A stretch of DNA of 64,000 nucleotides from Streptomyces sp. NBC_01283 (GTDB taxonomy: Bacteria > Actinomycetota > Actinomycetes > Streptomycetales > Streptomycetaceae): NCBI RefSeq assembly GCF_041435335.1, contig NZ_CP108430.1:8280001-8344000 (forward strand), in the 5' to 3' direction. Position numbers and translations under genes: made by a program. The notes under the pieces were generated by a model. That model was not told where the DNA came from and made no database searches. It saw only the letters and a program-made list of their open reading frames with translations. Shown one piece after another: positions 51,856 through 60,374 of this stretch (position 1 is its first letter; every line of letters starts with the position of its first letter).

Positions 51856-52269
51856 TCAGCTCTGCGGCTGGCTGATGTTGACCATCCAGGGGATGCCGAA
51901 GCGGTCCGTGCACATGCCGAACACGTCGCCCCACATCTGCTTCTCCAGCGGCACGGCCACCGAGCCGCCGGCGGACAGCTTCTCCCAGTAGCCGCGGAGC
52001 TCGGCGTCGTCGTCCCCGCTGAGGCTCACCGAGAAGTTGTTGCCCGGGGTGTGGTCCATGCCCGGCGGGGTGTCGGCGCCCATCAGGGTGAAGCCGTTCG
52101 GCGCCTCCAGCATGCCGTGCATGATGTTGTCGGCGGACGGGGTGCCCTGCTGGCCGGCTTCGCCGAAGGTGTTGAGCGCGAGATCGCCGCCGAAGACCTC
52201 CTTGTAGAACTCAAGGGCCTGGCGGGCATCGCCGCCGAAGCTGAGATACGGGTTGAGGCGCGAGACCAT
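51856..52269 (-). CDS. VOC-family (PhnB-like) protein
   Basis: A 137-residue vicinal-oxygen-chelate fold protein. RLNPYLSFGGDARQALEFYK at the start and GMCTDRFGIPWMVN at the end match the PhnB/3-demethylubiquinone methyltransferase-like group, whose roles are mostly unknown. GGAGG stands 5 bases before ATG 52269. It has no catalytic signature that allows a function to be named. Confidence 0.9.
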   Translation of the reverse strand: MVSRLNPYLSFGGDARQALEFYKEVFGGDLALNTFGEAGQQGTPSADNIMHGMLEAPNGFTLMGADTPPGMDHTPGNNFSVSLSGDDDAELRGYWEKLSAGGSVAVPLEKQMWGDVFGMCTDRFGIPWMVNISQPQS

Positions 52270-52595
52270 GAAAACCTCCCGGAACGGGGTGGAACGGTCA
52301 GATGCGCGGAGACTAGCGCGGCGCACTGACAACGGCCCGGCGAGACGATCCGCTTCCGGCCCGCGGCGCGTCGTCCCCTGATGGACGGAAAGCCCGCCGA
52401 TGGACGGAAAGTCCGCCGAATGTCCGCTCAATGGCGCCCCCGGCTGTTTGTCGCGCCTGGTTATTCAATCTTCATCAAATCCGGTCCGGCATCCGGACGG
52501 GCCTCTTGTGTGCGGACTGTATGCGAAATACGTTCTGCCGTATTCCTTGATCGTCCACGATCAGCCCGGAACCACCCTGGCGGAGGTACCTACCC
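52270..52595. promoter_or_regulatory. Divergent region upstream of the peptide ABC operon
   Basis: 326 bp without a gene. It holds a 19-bp tandem direct repeat (GATGGACGGAAAGYCCGCC at 52380 and 52399), an inverted repeat GTCCGG-CAT-CCGGAC (52484-52498) and a relatively AT-rich stretch 52460-52560 that probably contains the operon promoter. Confidence 0.55.
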
Positions 52596-54206
52596 GTGCG
52601 CCGAAAAGCGGTTGCCCTCACGGCAGTTGCCCTGGTGATGTCCCTGACGGCGGGCTGCGGCTCCTTGCAGTCCTCGGCCACCGAGGTCGGCGGTGAGCGC
52701 ATGACCGACGACCGACCCGTGCGGGACGGCGGCACCCTGACCGTCGCCCTCAACGCCGACCCGGACAAGCTCGATCCGACCCTGGCGCAGACCCTCGTGG
52801 GCCGCACCGTCTTCGCCGGGATGTGCGAGAAGCTCTACGACATCGACGAGCACGGGGCCGTGATCCCGCAGCTCGCCACCGCCCTGCCCAAGACGTCGAA
52901 GGGCGGCCGCACCGTCACCTTCGGCCTGCGCAAGGGCCTGAGGTTCAGCGACGGCACCAGGCTTGACGCGGACGCCGCCGTCACCTCGCTGCTGCGCCAC
53001 CGCGACCTCGCGGGCTCGGCGCGCGCCACCGAACTCGCCCCGCTCGCCGGGGCGAAGGCGACCGGACCGTACACGGTGGAGCTCACGCTCAAGCAGGCCT
53101 ACGTGCCTCTCACGGCCGTCCTCGCGGACCGCTCCGGCATGGTGATGTCACCCGTCGCCCTCAAGAAGTACGGCAAGAACTTCACCAACCACCCCTCCTG
53201 CGTGGGCCCGTTCAAGTACGTGGAACGCGTCGGCGGCGACCGCATCGTGCTCGCCAAGGACTCGAACTACTACGCGGCCGACCAGGTCCACCTCGACAAG
53301 GTGATCTACAAGCCGATACCCGACGGCAACGTCCGGCTTGCCAACCTGCGTTCCGGAGACATCCAGGTCGGCGACCAGATGACCCCCGTCGACGTGCGCA
53401 GCGCGCTCACCGAGCCCGGTCTGCAGCTCTTCAACTCGCCCTCGCTCGGCTATCAGGGCATCGGCTTCAACGTAGGGAACGTGAAGGGCCTCGGCGAGAA
53501 GCCCGGCCGCGTCGACACGCCCCTCGCGCGTGAACCGCGCGTCCGCGAGGCCTTCGAGCTCGCCATCGACCGCGACCTCATCAACAAGGTCGTCTTCCAG
53601 GGCATGTACGAGCCCGCCTGCGGCCCCGTCTCGCCCGAGTCGGCCATCGCCCCGGGCGTCAAGGCGTCCCAGTGCCCCCAGCGGGACGTGGCCACGGCCA
53701 AGAAGCTCCTGCGGGAGGCCGGGGTGAAAACGCCGGTGAGCATCGAGCTGAAGGTCTCCACTACGCCTGAATCCAGCCGCCTCGGGCAGGTCGTGCAGGC
53801 CATGGCCAAGGAGGCGGGGTTCGCGGTCACGCTGCGCCCCACCGAGTACGCCACGATGCTCGAAGAGACCGACTCCGGACACTACGACGCCTTCACCAGC
53901 GGCTGGTCGGGGCGGCTCGACCCGGACGGCAACATCGCCAGCTTCCTCCAGACGCGCGGCGCGATGAACGCCTACGGGCTCTCGGACCCGGCCATCGACC
54001 GGCTCGTCGAGCGCGGGCGCGCCGAGGCCGACCCGGACGAACGAGCCAAGATATACGACGAGTTGACGCGACACGCACAGAAGCGGCGCGGGCTCATCTA
54101 CCTATACCGCCAGAAGAACTACATCGTCACCGGCAAGGACGTCGCGGGAGTCCGCGTCTACGGAGACGGCCTGGTCCGCGTCACGGCTGCGGGGTACGCC
54201 CGATGA
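52596..54206 (+). CDS. Oligopeptide ABC transporter substrate-binding lipoprotein
   Basis: A 536-residue SBP_bac_5 protein. A lipoprotein signal ends in LTAGC (Cys21). The mature part begins with GGTLTVALNADPDKLDPTL, typical of dipeptide/oligopeptide and glutathione binders, and ends with IYDELTRHAQKRRGLIYLYR. GTG start with GGAGG about 10 bases upstream. It is first of a five-gene importer operon that ends in a gamma-glutamyltranspeptidase, so gamma-glutamyl or other small peptides are likely ligands. Confidence 0.94.
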   Translation: MRRKAVALTAVALVMSLTAGCGSLQSSATEVGGERMTDDRPVRDGGTLTVALNADPDKLDPTLAQTLVGRTVFAGMCEKLYDIDEHGAVIPQLATALPKTSKGGRTVTFGLRKGLRFSDGTRLDADAAVTSLLRHRDLAGSARATELAPLAGAKATGPYTVELTLKQAYVPLTAVLADRSGMVMSPVALKKYGKNFTNHPSCVGPFKYVERVGGDRIVLAKDSNYYAADQVHLDKVIYKPIPDGNVRLANLRSGDIQVGDQMTPVDVRSALTEPGLQLFNSPSLGYQGIGFNVGNVKGLGEKPGRVDTPLAREPRVREAFELAIDRDLINKVVFQGMYEPACGPVSPESAIAPGVKASQCPQRDVATAKKLLREAGVKTPVSIELKVSTTPESSRLGQVVQAMAKEAGFAVTLRPTEYATMLEETDSGHYDAFTSGWSGRLDPDGNIASFLQTRGAMNAYGLSDPAIDRLVERGRAEADPDERAKIYDELTRHAQKRRGLIYLYRQKNYIVTGKDVAGVRVYGDGLVRVTAAGYAR

Positions 54207-55156
54207 CGTCCTATCTGCTCACCCGCGTCCGCCAGTCCCTCATCACGCTCGTCCTCGTCAGCATGGTCGTCTTCGCGGGCATCCGGGCGCTGCCCGGCGA
54301 CCCGGCGCTCGCCCTCGCCGGTGAGGAGCGCAGCCCCGAGGCGCTCGCCGCCATCCGCGAGAGCTACGGCCTGAACGACAACATCGTCGTCCAGTACGGG
54401 CGCTTCATCGGGCACGCGATCACCGGAGACCTCGGGACCTCCTCCCGCACCGGCCTCCCCGTCTCCGACGCGATCACCGCCGCGCTGCCCATCACCCTCG
54501 AACTGGCCACCCTCTCCCTGCTGTTGGCGGTCGTCGTCGGCATCGGCGCGGGCATCGTCGCCGCCGTGCGGCGCGGAAGGCCCGAGGAGTGGCTCGCCAA
54601 CGCCCTCGCCCTGCTGGGGCTCTCCGTCCCCACCTTCTGGCTCGGCATGGTCCTGGTCCTCGGCTTCGCCATCGCCGTCCCGGTCTTCTCCGCCTCCGGA
54701 TACGTGCCCTTCGGCACCGATCCGCTCGACAACCTGCGCCGCATGGTGCTGCCCGCGATCGTCCTCGGCTCCGGGCTCGCGGCCGTCGTGATGCGCCAGA
54801 CGCGGGCGGCGATGCTCGACTCGCTCTCCGCCGACTACGTACGCACCGCGCGGGCCAAGGGCCTCTCCCGGCGGGAGATCATCGGCGGGCACGCGTTGCG
54901 CAACTCCCTGGTCACCGTCGTGACCGTGCTCGGACTCCAGCTCGGCCACCTCATCTCGGGCGCCGTCGTCACCGAGCAGATCTTCGTCCTGCCCGGCTTC
55001 GGCAAGCTCACCATCGACGCCGTCTTCACCCGCGACTACGCGACCCTGCAAGGCGTGGTGCTGTGCACCTCCGCCGCGTACATCCTCATCAACCTGCTGG
55101 TCGACGTGGCGTATTCGGTCATCGACCCGCGCATCCGGCTCGGAGGTGCCCGGTGA
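54203..55156 (+). CDS. Peptide ABC transporter permease (DppB-type)
   Basis: A 317-residue permease with six helices. The family start LLTRVRQSLITLVLVSMVVF and the inner loop RTARAKGLSRREIIGGHALRNS are diagnostic. ATG overlaps the binding-protein stop (ATGA). Confidence 0.95.
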   Translation: MTSYLLTRVRQSLITLVLVSMVVFAGIRALPGDPALALAGEERSPEALAAIRESYGLNDNIVVQYGRFIGHAITGDLGTSSRTGLPVSDAITAALPITLELATLSLLLAVVVGIGAGIVAAVRRGRPEEWLANALALLGLSVPTFWLGMVLVLGFAIAVPVFSASGYVPFGTDPLDNLRRMVLPAIVLGSGLAAVVMRQTRAAMLDSLSADYVRTARAKGLSRREIIGGHALRNSLVTVVTVLGLQLGHLISGAVVTEQIFVLPGFGKLTIDAVFTRDYATLQGVVLCTSAAYILINLLVDVAYSVIDPRIRLGGAR

Positions 55157-56037
55157 CGACAGCGGTGCTCAGCACACTCGGGCGGATACGTTCCGCCGGC
55201 GCGGACAGCGGCAAGCTGCGCGCCCTGCGCAAGAACCGGCTCGCCATGACCGGCGGCATCATCGCCTCCGTGTTCGTCCTCGCCGCGCTCTTCGCGCCGC
55301 TGGTCGCTCCGTACGACCCCGCACGACCCGACTTCGCCAACGCCCTTGCCGCACCCGGCTGGTCGCACTGGCTCGGCACGGACGATTTGGGCCGCGACCA
55401 GCTCTCCCGAGTCGTGTACGGGGCGCGGGCATCCATGCAGGTGGGCGTGGTGGCGGTGGTGCTCGCGTTCGTCGTCGGTGTGCCGCTCGGCCTGCTCGCG
55501 GGCTACTACGGCAAGTTCACCGACAGTGTGGTCTCGCGGCTCACCGACACGATGCTGGCTTTTCCCTTCCTGGTGCTCGCCGTCGGGCTCGCCGCGGTGC
55601 TCGGCCCCTCGCTCACCAACGCGACCATCGCGATCGGGATCTCGCAGATCCCGGCCGTCATCCGCATCACCCGCGCCGAGACACTACGGCTGCGGCACGT
55701 CGACTACGTGGCCGCCGCCGTCGCCAACGGAGGCGGCGACGCCACCGTCCTCTTCCGGCACATCCTGCCCAACGCCACCTCCGCACTGACCGTTCAGGCG
55801 ACCGTCGGCATCCCCGCCGCGATCATCGGCGAGGCACTGCTCAGCTTCCTCGGCCTCGGGGTGCAGCCACCGGAGGCGTCCCTCGGCGTGATGCTCTCCG
55901 GCGCCCAGTCCTTCCTCGCGCCCGCACCGTGGATGGCGGTCTTCCCCGGACTCGCGGTCGTCGCGGCCACCCTGGCGTTCAATCTGCTCGGCGACGGCCT
56001 GCGGGACGTCCTCGACCCCCGAGGAGCCACCCGATGA
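55153..56037 (+). CDS. Peptide ABC transporter permease (DppC-type)
   Basis: A 294-residue permease with six helices. KNRLAMTGGIIASVFVLAAL near the N-terminus and LGTDDLGRDQLSRVVYGARAS are hallmarks. GTG start overlaps the previous stop (GTGA). Confidence 0.95.
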   Translation: MTTAVLSTLGRIRSAGADSGKLRALRKNRLAMTGGIIASVFVLAALFAPLVAPYDPARPDFANALAAPGWSHWLGTDDLGRDQLSRVVYGARASMQVGVVAVVLAFVVGVPLGLLAGYYGKFTDSVVSRLTDTMLAFPFLVLAVGLAAVLGPSLTNATIAIGISQIPAVIRITRAETLRLRHVDYVAAAVANGGGDATVLFRHILPNATSALTVQATVGIPAAIIGEALLSFLGLGVQPPEASLGVMLSGAQSFLAPAPWMAVFPGLAVVAATLAFNLLGDGLRDVLDPRGATR

Positions 56038-57059
56038 CCCACCCCGTACTGAGCGTGCGCGACCTGTCGGTCTCCTTCCGCTCCGACACCCGCACGGTGC
56101 ACGCCGTCGACCATCTCTCGTACGACGTCTCACCGGGCGAAGTGCTGGCGGTGGTAGGCGAGTCGGGCTGCGGCAAGTCCGTGACGGCGATGGCCGTGAT
56201 GGGCCTCCTGCCGCCCACCGCGCACATCGAGGGATCGATCAGGCTCGGCGGGCGCGAGATCGCCGGAGCGAGCGAGAAGGAGCTCGGGCGGGTCCGCGGC
56301 AAGGACATCGCGATGATCTTCCAGGAGCCGATGACCTCCCTCAACCCCGTCCTGACCATCGGCCGGCAGATAGGCGAGGTGCTCCGGCGCCACCAGGGCC
56401 TGTCGAAGAAGGAGGCACGCGCGCGTGCCGTCGAACTCCTCGACCTGGTGGGCATCCCCGCCCCCGCCCAGCGCGTCGACGAGTACCCCCACCAGCTCAG
56501 CGGCGGCATGCGGCAACGCGTCATGATCGCCATCGCGGTCGCCTGTGACCCGTCGGTCCTCATCGCCGACGAGCCGACCACCGCGCTCGACGTCACTGTC
56601 CAGGCGGGCATCCTCGAAGTCCTGCAGTCCCTGCGGGAACGGCTCGGCACCGCGATCGTCCTGATCACCCACGATCTGGGCGTGGTGGCCGACGCCGCCG
56701 ACCGCGTTCTGGTCATGTACGCGGGCCGCCCGGTCGAACAGGCCCCGGTGCACGAGCTGTTCGCCGAGCCGCGCCACCCGTACACCCGCGGCCTGCTGGG
56801 CGCGGTCCTCCGCCCCGGCGGCGAGGGCAAGCGGCGGCTGCCCGAGATCCCCGGCCTGGTGCCGAGCCTCGACGCGCAACCCGACGCCTGCACCTTCGCC
56901 CCGCGCTGCGCGCACGCCGACGACCGGTGCACGACGGGCAGGCCCGGCTTCAAGGCGGTCTCCCGCGACGCCGGGGCCGATGCCGCCCACCGTGCGGCCT
57001 GCTGGCACCCGCAGGACGCCGCCGTGCTCACGCCCACCCCACAGGAGGCCGGACAGTGA
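56034..57059 (+). CDS. Peptide ABC transporter ATPase (DppD-type)
   Basis: A 341-residue ATPase with Walker A GESGCGKS, Q-loop FQEPMTSLNP, signature LSGGMRQR, Walker B VLIADEP and switch His in THDLG. The C-terminal oligopeptide domain carries a Cys cluster (CTFAPRCAHADDRC), which in this family can hold an iron-sulfur centre. ATGA overlap with the permease gene. Confidence 0.95.
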   Translation: MTHPVLSVRDLSVSFRSDTRTVHAVDHLSYDVSPGEVLAVVGESGCGKSVTAMAVMGLLPPTAHIEGSIRLGGREIAGASEKELGRVRGKDIAMIFQEPMTSLNPVLTIGRQIGEVLRRHQGLSKKEARARAVELLDLVGIPAPAQRVDEYPHQLSGGMRQRVMIAIAVACDPSVLIADEPTTALDVTVQAGILEVLQSLRERLGTAIVLITHDLGVVADAADRVLVMYAGRPVEQAPVHELFAEPRHPYTRGLLGAVLRPGGEGKRRLPEIPGLVPSLDAQPDACTFAPRCAHADDRCTTGRPGFKAVSRDAGADAAHRAACWHPQDAAVLTPTPQEAGQ

Positions 57060-58129
57060 TCCCCACGCAGCCACCGCGTACGCCGGACGGCCACGCGGCC
57101 ACCGTTCTTGAACTGCGCGGCCTGGAAAGGCACTTCGCCAGCCCCGGCGGCATCGTACGAGCCGCCGACGGCGTCACGCTCACCGTCGGCAAAGGCGAAG
57201 TCGTGGGCCTCGTGGGGGAGTCGGGGAGCGGCAAGTCCACGGTGGGGCGGTGCGCCGTGCGGCTCGACGAACCCACCGGTGGCACCGTCCGTATCAACGG
57301 CACCGATGTGACCCGCCTTTCGCGGCGCGCCCTGCGCCCGCTGCGCAAGGACTTCCACCTCGTCTTCCAGGACCCCTCGTCCTCGCTCGACCCGCGCATG
57401 ACCGTCGGGCAGATCATCGCCGAACCCCTGCGTCTGCACGGCATCGCCAAGGGCGACGCGGCACGCGCACGTATCGCCGAACTCCTCGGCCAGGTCGGCC
57501 TGCGCCCCGAGCACGCCGACCGGCATCCGCACGAACTCTCCGGCGGACAGCGCCAGCGCATCTCCATCGCCCGCGCGCTCTCCGTCGACCCGGACCTCCT
57601 GGTGGCCGACGAACCCACATCGGCGCTCGACGTCTCCGTCCAGGCCTCGGTCCTCAATCTGCTGGCCGATCTTCAGCGCGACCGCGGCTTCGGGTGCCTG
57701 TTCATCACGCACGACCTGGCCGCAGTGGAGTTCCTCGCCGACCGCATCGCGGTCATGTATCTCGGCCAGATCGTCGAACAGGCACCGACCGCCGAGCTGT
57801 TCGCCGACCCCAAGCACCCGTACACCCAGGCGCTGCTCTCCGCCGCGCCCGTGCCCGATCCGGCACTCCAGCGCACCCGCGAGCGCATCGTCCTCAGCGG
57901 CGAACTGCCCAGCCCGCTCGCCCCGCCGCCCGGATGCCGCTTCCACACGCGCTGCCCGCTGGCCGTGGACCGCTGCCGTACCGAGGTGCCCGAGCTGCGC
58001 GAACTCCCCGGAAGCGGAGACGGCCGACGCGAGGTCTCCTGCCACCTGGTCGCGGACGACGGCACGGCTCCGGACGCTGCCGCCGCCCCGACCCTCCGTA
58101 CGATCCCCAGTACCCGCACCGCACGCTAG
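57056..58129 (+). CDS. Peptide ABC transporter ATPase (DppF-type)
   Basis: A 357-residue ATPase. Walker A GESGSGKS, FQDPSSSLDPR, signature LSGGQRQR, Walker B LLVADEP, and the C-terminal CRFHTRCPLAVDRC cluster. GTG start overlaps the DppD-type stop (GTGA). Partner of the previous ATPase. Confidence 0.95.
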   Translation: MIPTQPPRTPDGHAATVLELRGLERHFASPGGIVRAADGVTLTVGKGEVVGLVGESGSGKSTVGRCAVRLDEPTGGTVRINGTDVTRLSRRALRPLRKDFHLVFQDPSSSLDPRMTVGQIIAEPLRLHGIAKGDAARARIAELLGQVGLRPEHADRHPHELSGGQRQRISIARALSVDPDLLVADEPTSALDVSVQASVLNLLADLQRDRGFGCLFITHDLAAVEFLADRIAVMYLGQIVEQAPTAELFADPKHPYTQALLSAAPVPDPALQRTRERIVLSGELPSPLAPPPGCRFHTRCPLAVDRCRTEVPELRELPGSGDGRREVSCHLVADDGTAPDAAAAPTLRTIPSTRTAR

Positions 58130-58140
58130 GAGCAGCTCTC

Positions 58141-59997
58141 TTGTTCACCACTAGGCCGACTCTCCAGGGCACCTTCGGCATGGTCTCCTCCACCCACTGG
58201 CTCGCCTCGCAGTCCGCGATGGCCGTCCTGGAGGACGGCGGCAACGCCTACGACGCGGCGGTCGCCGCCGGTTTCGTCCTGCACCTCGTCGAGCCGCACC
58301 TCAACGGCCCGGCGGGTGAGGTGCCGATCATCGTGGCCCCCGCCGACGGAGAGGTAAGCGTCCTGTGCGGGCAGGGGGTCGCACCCGCCGGAGCGACCGT
58401 CGCGCACTACCGCTCCCTCGGCCTCGACCTGGTGCCGGGCACCGGGCCGCTCGCGGCCGCCGTGCCGGGCGCCTTCGACGCGTGGATGGTGCTTCTGCGC
58501 GACCACGGGACGAAGTCCCTCGCCGATGTTCTCAAGTACGCCATCGGATACGCCGAGGACGGCCACGCACCCGTGGAGCGCGTGGGCGAGACCGTCGAGA
58601 CGGTGCGCGAACTCTTCGAGACCGAATGGCCCTCGTCGGCCGAGGTCTATCTGCCGGGCGGCCAGTCCCCCCGTCCCGGAGAGCTCCTGCGCAACCCGGC
58701 GCTCGCCGCGACCTGGCGCCGCGTGATCGAGGAGGCCGGCACCGGTTCGCGCACCGAGCAGATCGAGGCCGCGCGGAAGATCTGGAGCGAAGGGTTCATC
58801 GCCGAGGCGCTGATACGCCAGGCTGCCGTCCCCACGATGGACACCAGCGGAACCCGCCACACCGGAACGCTGACGGCCGCCGATCTCGCCGGCTGGGAGG
58901 CGACCTACGAGGCCCCCGCGACGTACGACTGGAACGGCTGGACGCTGTGCAAGGCGGGCGGCTGGAGTCAGGGCCCGGCCTTCCTCCAGCAGTTGGCCGT
59001 GCTCCCCTCGGCGCTCGCGGACCTGCCCGCGTACGGCTCGGCCGACTACGTCCACCTGCTGATCGAGGGCTGCAAGCTGGCCATGGCCGACCGCGAGGCC
59101 TGGTACGGCGACGCGGACGGCGCCGGCACGGTCCCTGTCGCCGACCTGCTGTCCGCGGCCTACAACGACGAGCGGCGGACGCTCATCGACGACAAGGCCT
59201 CGCACGACCTGCGCCCCGGAAGCCCCGGCGGGCGCACCGCGAAGCTCTCCGCCCACGCGAGCGCCGTCGCCGCGGGCGAGCCCGGCTTCGACGCGCTCGG
59301 CCTGCCCGGAGCGGGCGCCGGAGAGCCGACCGTCGCCAAGAGCGGCACCTCACCGGTGCCCGGCGAACCGGCCGTCTCGGCGGACGGCGCGACCCGCGGC
59401 GACACCTGCCACCTGGACATCGTCGACCGCTGGGGCAACATGGTCGCGGCCACGCCAAGCGGCGGCTGGCTGCAGTCCAACCCGGTCGTCCCCGAGCTGG
59501 GCTTCCCGCTCGGCACGCGCCTCCAGATGGCGTGGCTGGAGGAGGGCCTACCCAACTCCCTCACGCCGGGCCGCCGTCCGCGCACGACGCTGACACCGTC
59601 CCTCGCCCTCAGGGACGGCGTACCGGTGATGGCGTTCGGCACGCCCGGCGGGGACCAGCAGGACCAGTGGCAGGTGCACTTCTTCCTGGCGGTGGCACTG
59701 CGTGATTCCGTCCGCGGAGGCCTCGACCTCCAGGGCGCCATCGACGCCCCCAACTGGCACAACGACAGCTTCCCCGGCTCCTTCTACCCGCGCGGCATGC
59801 GCCCGGGGAACGTCACGGTCGAGTCCCGCATGGACGAGGCGGTCATCGAGGAGCTGCGGCGGCGCGGGCACGACGTGACGGTCGGCGAGCCCTGGTCGGA
59901 GGGGCGGTTGTGCGCGGTGGCGCGGGACCCGCGGACCGGGGTGCTCTCGGCGGCGGCCAACCCGCGGGGGATGCAGGGGTACGCCGTGGGGCGGTGA
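58141..59997 (+). CDS. Gamma-glutamyltranspeptidase-family N-terminal nucleophile hydrolase
   Basis: A 618-residue proenzyme. The family cleaves itself before a Thr, here Thr422 in RGDTCHLDIVDRWGNMVAAT; the start STHWLASQSAMAVLEDGGNA and the late PGGDQQDQWQ segment are typical. No signal peptide is seen, so it works in the cytosol, hydrolysing gamma-glutamyl bonds of imported peptides such as glutathione or poly-gamma-glutamyl compounds. The TTG start at 58141 has AGGAG 8 bases upstream and lies 11 bases after the DppF-type stop; the frame remains open further upstream but overlaps the ATPase. The subgroup is distant from E. coli Ggt, so a different acyl bond is possible. Confidence 0.9.
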   Translation: MFTTRPTLQGTFGMVSSTHWLASQSAMAVLEDGGNAYDAAVAAGFVLHLVEPHLNGPAGEVPIIVAPADGEVSVLCGQGVAPAGATVAHYRSLGLDLVPGTGPLAAAVPGAFDAWMVLLRDHGTKSLADVLKYAIGYAEDGHAPVERVGETVETVRELFETEWPSSAEVYLPGGQSPRPGELLRNPALAATWRRVIEEAGTGSRTEQIEAARKIWSEGFIAEALIRQAAVPTMDTSGTRHTGTLTAADLAGWEATYEAPATYDWNGWTLCKAGGWSQGPAFLQQLAVLPSALADLPAYGSADYVHLLIEGCKLAMADREAWYGDADGAGTVPVADLLSAAYNDERRTLIDDKASHDLRPGSPGGRTAKLSAHASAVAAGEPGFDALGLPGAGAGEPTVAKSGTSPVPGEPAVSADGATRGDTCHLDIVDRWGNMVAATPSGGWLQSNPVVPELGFPLGTRLQMAWLEEGLPNSLTPGRRPRTTLTPSLALRDGVPVMAFGTPGGDQQDQWQVHFFLAVALRDSVRGGLDLQGAIDAPNWHNDSFPGSFYPRGMRPGNVTVESRMDEAVIEELRRRGHDVTVGEPWSEGRLCAVARDPRTGVLSAAANPRGMQGYAVGR

Positions 59998-60010
59998 GAC
60001 CGACGCGAAA

Positions 60011-60038
60011 AGGCTCCGGCCGAACACGGCCGGAGCCT
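60011..60038. terminator. Bidirectional 12-bp hairpin terminator
   Basis: AGGCTCCGGCCG and CGGCCGGAGCCT surround AACA. It lies 13 bases after the transpeptidase stop and 35 bases beyond the small DUF1272 gene on the other strand. On the minus strand it is followed by TTTT, a true U-tail. Confidence 0.9.
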
Positions 60039-60073
60039 CCCCGGGGTGCGTGCCCCTCAGCCCCGCGGTGCCG

Positions 60074-60247
60074 TCACGCCGATGCGCGAGTGGGGCGGCG
60101 CACCAGCTCGCCGCCACAGTTCGGGCAGACATGCCGCATGCTGAGGGCGCACGGCTCGCAGAACGTGCACTCGTAGGAGCAGATACGCGCCGGCGCGTCG
60201 AGGGGCAGGGCCGCCTTCTCGCATCGGTCCCGCATCTCCAACGCCAT
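60074..60247 (-). CDS. Small Cys-rich DUF1272 protein
   Basis: A 57-residue protein that begins MALEMRDRCEKAALPLD and carries two Cys pairs (CSYECTFCEPC and CPNCGGELVRR), consistent with a zinc ribbon. This is the DUF1272 family, common in bacteria and of unknown function. The ATG has GGGGGA about 6 bases upstream (CCAGGGGGAACG), and the gene ends before the bidirectional terminator. It has no obvious partner. Confidence 0.88.
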   Translation of the reverse strand: MALEMRDRCEKAALPLDAPARICSYECTFCEPCALSMRHVCPNCGGELVRRPTRASA

Positions 60248-60374
60248 CGTTCCCCCTGGACTGGACTCTTCGGAGCTTCATCCTCGGCGGCGGTCCCGGT
60301 CTTGGAAGCAGGGCGGACGGCCAACGCCCGACAGGATCGGGCCATGGCCGTCCTCGGCGTCCACCGTGCCCGAA

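Noticed and set aside
57250..59997. 915-residue reading of the transpeptidase
   Set aside because: The first 297 residues are an out-of-frame reading of the DppF-type ATPase. TTG at 58141 has the ribosome site.
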